The position numbers were made by a program, and so were the translations under genes. Below, piece by piece: positions 1-4,800 of a stretch of DNA of 6,003 bases (its first letter is position 1; each line of letters starts with the position of its first letter). A model generated the notes under the pieces. The model was not told where the DNA came from and did not search any database. It worked only from the letters and a program-made list of their open reading frames with translations. This stretch comes from Deltaproteobacteria bacterium (GTDB taxonomy: Bacteria; Desulfobacterota; Desulfobacteria; Desulfobacterales; SURF-7), in NCBI GenBank assembly GCA_019307665.1, contig JAFDJC010000199.1, positions 1-6,003 of the forward strand, written 5' to 3'.

Positions 1-1
1 C

Positions 2-634
2 ACTGCTTCAACAGAATATGAAACTTGTAATGAGCAATTGAGCCCATTTGGCGGGCTTTTATCATTGTTCAAATTTTTAGATCTCGTTAAATTTGATGAA
101 ATATTTAAAAACGCTTATCGGGAACCAAGCCGTAAGCCCAAGCTTGGCCATCGTCTTATGGTGATTGGTATTTTGATGCTACTATTTATAGGATTTAATC
201 GTATTTGGCATTTTACCTATATAAGGTTGGATGCTATGCTTTGCGGATTTTTTCGTCTTACCAAATTGCCGGTGGCCAGCACTTTCTGGCGTTATATGGA
301 TAGCCTTGGGATAAACCAGGCCAATTCGTTTATCATAATTATGCGCGTATTGCGAGAACGAGTCTGGCAGCTATGTGGTTTAGTTTACCCAAAGATACAA
401 ATAAGTATAGACACGACTGTTGAAACTCTTTATGGGAACCAGCAAGGCGGTCGCAAAGGACATAACACAAAAAACCGTGGCAAAAAGGGATACCGGCCGG
501 TTCTGTGTTTCATAGATGAAACACGTGAATATCTGCTCGGTAAACTTCGCCGAGGCGATACCATGGGCGGAAAATAGACAGCAGCCTTTATAACAAAAAT
601 TAAGTTTCAATTGCCTGTATGCGTTAAAAAAAAT
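2..634 (+). pseudogene. IS1380-family transposase remnant (N-terminal half, TAG-interrupted)
   Basis: This is the N-terminal part of a DDE transposase of the IS1380 type. The frame is already open at base 2 and reads a family-like lead-in (NEQLSPFGGL) with no start codon, so the true start lies left of the window. The diagnostic stretch is IDTTVETLYGNQQGG followed by KGHNTKNRGKKGY and LRRGD; the Asp at 410-412 should be the first catalytic Asp. A TAG stop at 575-577 interrupts the frame, yet transposase-like sequence (TAAFITKIKFQLPVCVKK) continues in the same frame to about 631. A single GAG-to-TAG change would explain this. The rest of the catalytic domain, including the later acidic residues, is absent, because the frame passes straight into a VanZ-like segment. 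No terminal inverted repeat is visible. The element is therefore dead. Family assignment is from motif recall, not a search. Confidence 0.82.
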
Positions 635-829
635 TTATTAAAAAACAAACCCCGGCTTATGATGTTTTTAAGCATGGCCTCAGCTACCCTTTATGGTATA
701 AGCGGTGAAATTCATCAGCACTTTGTTCCCACCAGAACAGCTGATATGTGGGATGTGCTGGCTGACATGCTCGGAAGTATTTTCAGCGTTTTTATTATTC
801 ATCAGGTTCTATCCCGACGGATTCAGTAG
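635..829 (+). pseudogene. VanZ-family protein remnant (C-terminal half)
   Basis: This segment carries the C-terminal signature of VanZ-like membrane proteins: LYGISGEIHQHFVPTRTADMWDVLADMLGS, matching the family pattern of a Tyr-Gly-Ile-Ser-x-Glu-Ile-His-Gln core, then a Phe-Val-Pro-x-Arg element, then Asp-Val-Leu-Ala-Asp and Gly. The flanking stretches (MMFLSMASATLYGI and GSIFSVFIIHQVL) are hydrophobic, as expected for the last two membrane helices. VanZ itself confers low-level teicoplanin resistance; most family members have no known role. The N-terminal half is missing: the frame instead continues upstream into a transposase fragment with the join at about 632-650. There is no convincing ribosome binding site or ATG, and a TTG at 611 lies in transposase-derived sequence. 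It is almost certainly a broken gene, although an in-frame chimera with the transposase cannot be excluded. Confidence 0.75.
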
Positions 830-950
830 TCTTCTGATTTGATAGTTATTTAACCGATGACCATATTGACAGATATTCATCCGTTATGCGATATATTTGA
901 TATTACAATACAATATATGCTTCCCGCTATTTTAATTTTTAATTTCAGGC

Positions 951-979
951 TTGACTTCACCAATAAATGTAATTACAAT
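951..979 (+). promoter_or_regulatory. Sigma-70-type promoter of the mazE-mazF module
   Basis: A TTGACT -35 box (951-956) and a TACAAT -10 box (974-979) are separated by exactly 17 bp, each one base from consensus. Transcription would start near 986, about 35 nt before the antitoxin start codon. The -10 box lies inside the inverted repeat at 967-987. Confidence 0.7.
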
Positions 980-987
980 AATTACAT
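967..987. promoter_or_regulatory. Palindromic operator candidate over the mazE promoter
   Basis: A perfect inverted repeat has 9-bp arms, ATGTAATTA (967-975) and TAATTACAT (979-987), around a CAA centre. It covers the -10 box and the expected transcription start, so a protein bound here would block RNA polymerase. MazE-type antitoxins of the AbrB fold, alone or with their toxin, are known to repress their own operon through such palindromes. That this site serves the downstream MazE-like protein is inferred from position. Confidence 0.6.
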
Positions 988-1020
988 AATAATTTTAATA
1001 AAAAACAAGGAGCAACACCC

Positions 1021-1293
1021 ATGGAAAAACAAATACGAGCAAGGGATGTCAAGATAGTCCCTATTGGAAATTCCAAAGGAATTCGCATATCAAAGCCTCT
1101 CCTTCAAAAATATGGACTTAAAAATTCCCTTTTACTTGAAGAAACAGACAGGGGGCTACTTCTTCGTAAAAAAGAAGGGAGTAAACTTTCTTGGGAAGAT
1201 ACGTATAAAGCCATGGCGGATGATAAGGAGCGTTGGGACGATTTTGACACAACTCTTCTTGACGGACTGGAGGATGAAGACTTTGAATATTAA
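1021..1293 (+). CDS. MazE-like antitoxin, AbrB/SpoVT fold
   Basis: This 90-residue protein is the antitoxin of a type II toxin-antitoxin pair. The N-terminal part (about residues 8-50) is a swapped-hairpin AbrB/MazE DNA-binding domain: VKIVPIGNSKGIRISKPLLQ, then KYGLKNSLLLEE and GLLLRKK, with the typical Gly-Asn-Ser-(Lys/Arg)-Gly-(Ile/Val)-Arg core. The acidic C-terminal tail (about 55-90, rich in Asp and Glu and ending DGLEDEDFEY) is the kind of flexible region that wraps and neutralises a MazF toxin. The ATG is preceded by AAGGAG (1007-1012) at 8-nt spacing and by a strong promoter. It overlaps the toxin gene by 20 bp, so the two are co-transcribed and probably translationally coupled. It probably represses its own promoter through the palindrome at 967-987. 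The family call is solid; pairing and regulation are inferred from arrangement. Confidence 0.9.
   Translation: MEKQIRARDVKIVPIGNSKGIRISKPLLQKYGLKNSLLLEETDRGLLLRKKEGSKLSWEDTYKAMADDKERWDDFDTTLLDGLEDEDFEY
1269..1273 (+). promoter_or_regulatory. Ribosome binding site that makes the mazF start ambiguous
   Basis: GGAGG lies inside the end of the antitoxin gene. It directly abuts the ATG at 1274, which leaves no spacer, but it stands 9 nt before an in-frame TTG at 1283, which is a near-ideal distance. The toxin may therefore start at the TTG. Confidence 0.5.
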
Positions 1294-1609
1294 AAGGTAT
1301 GAAATATATTTTGCTGATCTCAACCCCACGATAGGAAGCGAGATAAAAAAAGTACGTCCTGTTGTCATCATTAGCCAAGATGAAATGAATCAATATCTGG
1401 AAACCATTGTCGTATGTCCCTTAACCTCAAAATTGCACCCGCAATGGAGAACCCGGCTACAGATTAAATGCGTAAAAAAAAATGCTGAAGTAGCTGTTGA
1501 CCAGATACGCACCATTAGCAAAAAAAGATTGAAGAAGAAACTTGATAAATTATCAAAAATCAAAGCTGCTCAATTGCGTAAGCTCATAACTGATATGTAC
1601 GGTGAATAG
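1274..1609 (+). CDS. MazF/PemK-family mRNA-cleaving toxin
   Basis: This is a 111-residue member of the MazF/PemK/ChpB/YdcE endoribonuclease family, whose members cut single-stranded RNA at short sequence motifs and arrest growth. Visible family motifs are EIYFADLNPTIGSE (residues 10-23), RPVVII (28-33), CPLTS (48-52) and EVAVDQIRTISKKRL (72-86). Arg28 and Thr51 match the Arg and Thr that are catalytic in Bacillus subtilis MazF. Length is typical (about 105-120). The frame is open upstream to an ATG at 1064, but that stretch overlaps the whole antitoxin and lacks MazF character. ATG 1274 is the conservative start; TTG 1283 fits the ribosome binding site better and trims three residues. It overlaps the antitoxin gene by 20 bp (11 bp with the TTG start), the usual antitoxin-first order. 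All core motifs are intact, so the toxin is probably active. Its RNA cleavage sequence cannot be read from this. Confidence 0.92.
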   Translation: MKTLNIKRYEIYFADLNPTIGSEIKKVRPVVIISQDEMNQYLETIVVCPLTSKLHPQWRTRLQIKCVKKNAEVAVDQIRTISKKRLKKKLDKLSKIKAAQLRKLITDMYGE

Positions 1610-1650
1610 CCTTATTTATTCATTACATCGCACAACACCGCTGCTCACGG

Positions 1651-1670
1651 GCGCGCATCTCTTTGTGCGT
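1651..1670 (+). repeat. Imperfect hairpin after mazF
   Basis: GCGCGCA (1651-1657) and TGTGCGT (1664-1670) can form a 7-bp RNA stem with two G-U pairs around a 6-nt loop. No T-run follows directly, so a role as an intrinsic terminator of the toxin-antitoxin transcript is only weakly supported. Confidence 0.3.
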
Positions 1671-1689
1671 GATATTCTTTCCCTGCGTA

Positions 1690-1707
1690 CCGGCAACGAA
1701 TTGCCGG
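1690..1707 (+). repeat. Perfect 7-bp hairpin with CGAA loop
   Basis: CCGGCAA (1690-1696) and TTGCCGG (1701-1707) form a perfect GC-rich stem around CGAA. It could help end the mazEF transcript, but the nearest T-rich run (1724-1728) is 17 bases beyond the stem, so it is not a classic intrinsic terminator. It could also belong to a short dispersed repeat. Confidence 0.4.
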
Positions 1708-1730
1708 CACCACCCATCATCCATTTTTCG

Positions 1731-1751
1731 TTTTGAACAAATTTATCAAAA
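1731..1751. repeat. Loose inverted repeat upstream of the formate dehydrogenase promoter
   Basis: TTTTGA (1731-1736) and TCAAAA (1746-1751) are inverted around a 9-bp AT-rich spacer, centred about 110 bp before the -35 box. The spacing does not match an FNR site (TTGAT-N4-ATCAA). It may be a regulator site or chance in AT-rich DNA. Confidence 0.2.
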
Positions 1752-1850
1752 GGTGGTTTTATCACTTACAAATCCGACCCAACTACCGAATTTAATACGT
1801 TTACAAGTATTTGAGCCCTGTTCTTGGGAAATGTCCTGAGTATTCTTGCA

Positions 1851-1877
1851 TTGACAAAACACCAAAATTACTATAAT
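1851..1877 (+). promoter_or_regulatory. Promoter of the formate dehydrogenase gene
   Basis: A perfect TTGACA (1851-1856) and a perfect TATAAT (1872-1877) are separated by only 15 bp, two short of the optimum. Transcription would start near 1884, leaving a leader of about 33 nt. Perfect boxes with a short spacer suggest that activity may depend on a regulator that distorts the DNA, but this is inference. Confidence 0.6.
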
Positions 1878-1900
1878 AAACTGTTTTCTATCAACATAAG

Positions 1901-1906
1901 AAGGAG
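1901..1906 (+). promoter_or_regulatory. Ribosome binding site fixing the formate dehydrogenase start
   Basis: AAGGAG lies 10 nt before the ATG at 1917. It supports that start over the in-frame ATG at 1824, which lies upstream of the promoter and would add 31 residues with no family character. Confidence 0.75.
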
Positions 1907-1916
1907 ACGTTGTGCC

Positions 1917-4685
1917 ATGGACTCTGCACATGGAATCACCATAAACGGAAACGAGCTTTTCTTCAGGCCCGGCGAGACGATTCTCGATGTTGCCAGGCAA
2001 AATAACATAGACATTCCGACCCTTTGTTATCTCAAGGGCACAACACCCACAGGCGCCTGCCGAATCTGCGTAGTTGAAGTGGAGGGAGCAAGAAGTCTTG
2101 TAACAGCATGCTCAACACCAGCCGCAGACAAAATGGTTGTTCATACTGAATCTCCCACAGTGATTGAATCCCGAAAAATGACCCTGCAGCTTCTCCTTTC
2201 AACAGGTAATCACAACTGTGCCATCAGTGATTCATCAGGAAGTGACTGGACGGAATTCCAGCTTAAAGTACAACAGGATGACGGAAGTGCCGAACTATGC
2301 CCCGTATGGGGCGACTGCCGGCTTCAGGATCTTGCCTACCGTTACCAGGTAACCGGTGATGGATTCGAGGCGACAGACTGTCCCTACCCTATGGAAACAG
2401 TCAACCCCTTTATTGTACGTGACTTCTCCAGGTGTATCCTTTGCGGAAGATGCGTACAGGCATGCAACGACATTCAGGTTAACAATGCAATCGATCTCGG
2501 ATACAGAGGAACCATGACCAAAATAATTGCCGGAGAAGACGTAGCGCTCAAAGACTCCGACTGTGTATTCTGTGGAGAATGCGTGCAGGTTTGTCCGGTG
2601 GGCGCTTTGGTTGAAAAGGATGTAAAATATAATGTCAGACAATGGGAAACAAATAAAGTTCGCACAACCTGCAGCTATTGCGGTGTCGGCTGCCAGCTTT
2701 ATCTTCACGTTAAAGACAACAACGTAGTTAAAGTGACGGGTGTGGAAGATGCTGCGCCCAATTACGGCAGTCTTTGTGTAAAGGGCCGTTTTGGTTTCAA
2801 CTTCATAGGTTCTGATGAACGCCTGACAACGCCCCTTATCAAGGAAAACGGGGAATTCAGAGAGGCGTCGTGGGAAGAAGCCACAGGTCTTGTTGCTGAC
2901 AAGCTGAACGCAATAAAAGATGAATTCGGCCCGGACAGCCTTGGTGTTTTTACTTCAGCAAGGATCACCAATGAAGAAAACTATATTACACACAAGTTTA
3001 CACGGGCCGTACTGAAAACAAATAATATTGACCATTGCGCCCGTCTCTGACATTCCTCTACGGTGGCCGGTCTGGCCGCAGCATTCGGAAGCGGTGCAAT
3101 GACAAACACAATTGGTGATATCGGCAAGGCTAATGTTATTCTTGCAACAGGGACCAACACAACCGAGAATCATCCGGTTCTCTCATCGGTAGTAAAAAGA
3201 GCGGTAAAATTCAATAATACCCGGCTCATTGTTTTTGACCCCAGGAAGATTAAACTTACGGAATTTGCGGAAAAATGGCTCAGGCCGAATCTCGGCACAG
3301 ATGTAGCGTGGATTAACGGTCTCATGCATGTCATTATTAAAGAAAACCTCTTTGACAAAGAGTTTGTTGAAAACAGAACTGAGGGGTTTAAAGAACTTTC
3401 AGAAATCACGGAAAAATTTACGCCTGAATTTGTGGAAGCGGTTACAGGAATTCAGGCAAACGACATCATAGAAGCCGCAAGGATCTATGCGTCTGCAGGC
3501 GCCGGTTGTATTCTTTACTGCATGGGCATCACACAGCATACAACGGGAACCGACAATGTTAAATCACTTGCCAATCTTGCCATGCTCTGCGGAAACCTTG
3601 GCATAGAGGGCGGCGGCGTGAATCCGTTAAGGGGACAAAACAATGTCCAGGGAGCCTGTGACATGGGCGGACTTCCGAACGTCTTTACAGGCTACCTGAA
3701 AGTATCGGACGACAATGCCAGAGGCAGCCTGGAAAAAAAATGGAACGCTCCCGGCATACCTTCCTCGCCGGGGCTGACAGTAACAGAGATGGTACCGAAA
3801 GCCATAGAAGGCGAAATTAAAGCACTCTATATAATAGGAGAAAACCCGCTTGTTTCAGATCCTGACCTGAATCATGCGAAAAAAGGATTTAAAAATCTTG
3901 ATTTTCTGGTTGTTCAGGATATTTTTATGACTGAAACAGCAAAAATGGCGGACGTGGTTCTCCCATCATCATGTTTTGCCGAAAAAGATGGCACCTTCTC
4001 AAATACGGAACGCCGAGTACAGCGCATCAGAAAAGCCGTAGAACCACCCGGACAGGCAAAATCAGACTGGGAGATCACATGTGAGATCGCGTCTCGAATG
4101 GGCTATCCAATGTCTTATCAAAATGCCAACGCTATTATGGAAGAAATCGCGGAAGTAACCCCATCATACGGCGGAATTAACTATGACCGGATAGAAGAAG
4201 AAGGGCTTCACTGGCCCTGCCCTGATGTGTCACATCCGGGAACGCCGATTCTGCATTCAGAAAAATTCCCAAGGGGAAGAGGCCTTCTTCATGCCATTGA
4301 CTATATACCACCTAACGAACACACTGACGATGAATACCCTATGTACCTGACAACCGGAAGGGTTATTTATCACTACCATACGGGAACAATGACCAGAAAG
4401 ACAGAAGGGCTAAACGAACGCTCACCTGAAAACTTTGTGGAGATTTCATCAGACGATGCATCCACGTACGGCTTAGAGGACGGCTCAATGGTTAAAATTG
4501 CATCAAGGCGGGGATTTATTACGGCAAAAGCAAAAATTTCTTCAAAAGCAGTGAACGGTACAATCTTTATCCCATTCCATTTTGCAGAAGCTGCGGCCAA
4601 CAAGCTTACGAATGCTGCTTTAGACCCTATATCAAAAATTCCGGAATACAAAGTATGTGCGGTTAAATTATCAAATGCCGCATGA
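1917..4685 (+). CDS. fdhA: Selenocysteine formate dehydrogenase, alpha (catalytic) subunit
   Basis: This 922-residue molybdenum or tungsten enzyme interconverts formate and CO2, passing electrons through its own iron-sulfur chain. The in-frame TGA at 3048-3050 is read as selenocysteine 378 in the context HCARL-Sec-HSSTVAG, the active-site motif of the family. Domains in order: a plant-type 2Fe-2S domain (about 5-80; Cys37, 48, 51, 65); a NuoG-like His-Cys cluster (His99, Cys101, Cys128, Cys134); two 4Fe-4S ferredoxin motifs (Cys173, 176, 179, 183 and Cys216, 219, 222, 226); the molybdopterin domain's own 4Fe-4S motif (Cys252, 255, 259, 287) with Lys289; Sec378-His379; Arg572 in NPLRGQNNVQG, equivalent to E. 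coli Arg333; and a C-terminal molybdopterin-dinucleotide domain (about 805-922). The layout resembles the roughly 900-residue subunits of NAD(P)- or hydrogenase-linked cytoplasmic enzymes. There is no Tat signal, so it is probably cytoplasmic. Partner subunits are not in the window. Confidence 0.93.
3051..3090 (+). promoter_or_regulatory. SECIS element for UGA recoding at Sec378
   Basis: Directly after the UGA, GTGGCC (3063-3068) pairs with GGCCGC (3074-3079), with one G-U pair, closing a GGTCT loop (3069-3073). A lower stem TTCC (3053-3056) with GGAA (3087-3090) is possible. Exactly 18 nt separate the UGA from GGTCT. As I recall the E. coli fdhF element, spacing and loop are the same, with the loop GG and U bases contacting the SelB elongation factor. 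The element lies within the coding sequence and also encodes family-conserved residues. Confidence 0.82.
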
Positions 4686-4686
4686 A

Positions 4687-4708
4687 TACATTGAGTTTTT
4701 TGAATGTA
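4687..4708 (+). terminator. Weak hairpin after the formate dehydrogenase gene
   Basis: TACATT (4687-4692) and AATGTA (4703-4708) are perfect inverted arms around a 10-nt loop, followed by a T-rich stretch (4711-4719). The stem is AT-rich and the loop large, so termination would be inefficient. It begins two bases after the stop codon. Confidence 0.25.
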
Positions 4709-4800
4709 AATATTTTTATCTGACGCAGTGTTGGCGGAAAAGACAGTTTCCATTAGGGCACTAAAAGCTTTCAATAATATTTCGGAGTAATATTCTAATA

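Larger units (their letters stand above)
1610..1916. other. Intergenic region between mazF and the formate dehydrogenase gene
   Basis: No convincing gene lies here. It holds two small hairpins (1651-1670 and 1690-1707), a loose inverted repeat (1731-1751) and the promoter and ribosome binding site of the following gene. A 33-codon reverse-strand frame (1724 down to 1623) starts with ATG and ends with TAA and overlaps both hairpins; it has no recognised family and no visible ribosome binding site. The GC-richer block at about 1640-1710 differs from the AT-rich flanks and may be a dispersed repeat or remnant. Confidence 0.6.

Noticed and set aside
866..897. A second promoter (TTGACA at 866-871 with TATATT at 892-897).
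   Set aside because: The spacing of 20 bp is too long and nothing but the stronger promoter at 951-979 lies downstream.
857..1057. A 66-codon frame upstream of and overlapping the antitoxin.
   Set aside because: It spans the promoter, operator and ribosome binding site of the antitoxin, is low in complexity and has no family features.
1064..1273. N-terminal extension of the MazF frame to ATG 1064.
   Set aside because: It overlaps the whole antitoxin gene out of frame and does not resemble MazF; the conserved domain begins after 1295.
1824..1916. In-frame upstream ATG adding 31 residues to the formate dehydrogenase.
   Set aside because: It lies upstream of the promoter, lacks a ribosome binding site and adds no family-like sequence; AAGGAG fits the ATG at 1917.
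2295..2708. A 137-codon minus-strand frame, and similar minus-strand frames elsewhere (for example 4373-4774).
   Set aside because: They are antisense shadows of strongly conserved coding sequence, with no ribosome binding sites or recognisable domains.
3063..4685. A separate gene starting with GTG at 3063.
   Set aside because: It is the continuation of the formate dehydrogenase after the Sec codon: same frame, no ribosome binding site, and it begins inside a conserved active-site stretch and inside the SECIS stem.
4686..4800. A dedicated promoter for the asparagine synthetase.
   Set aside because: TTGAGT (4691-4696) and TTTTAT (4714-4719) have 17-bp spacing, but the -10 match is poor and they overlap the hairpin; no other pair is better.
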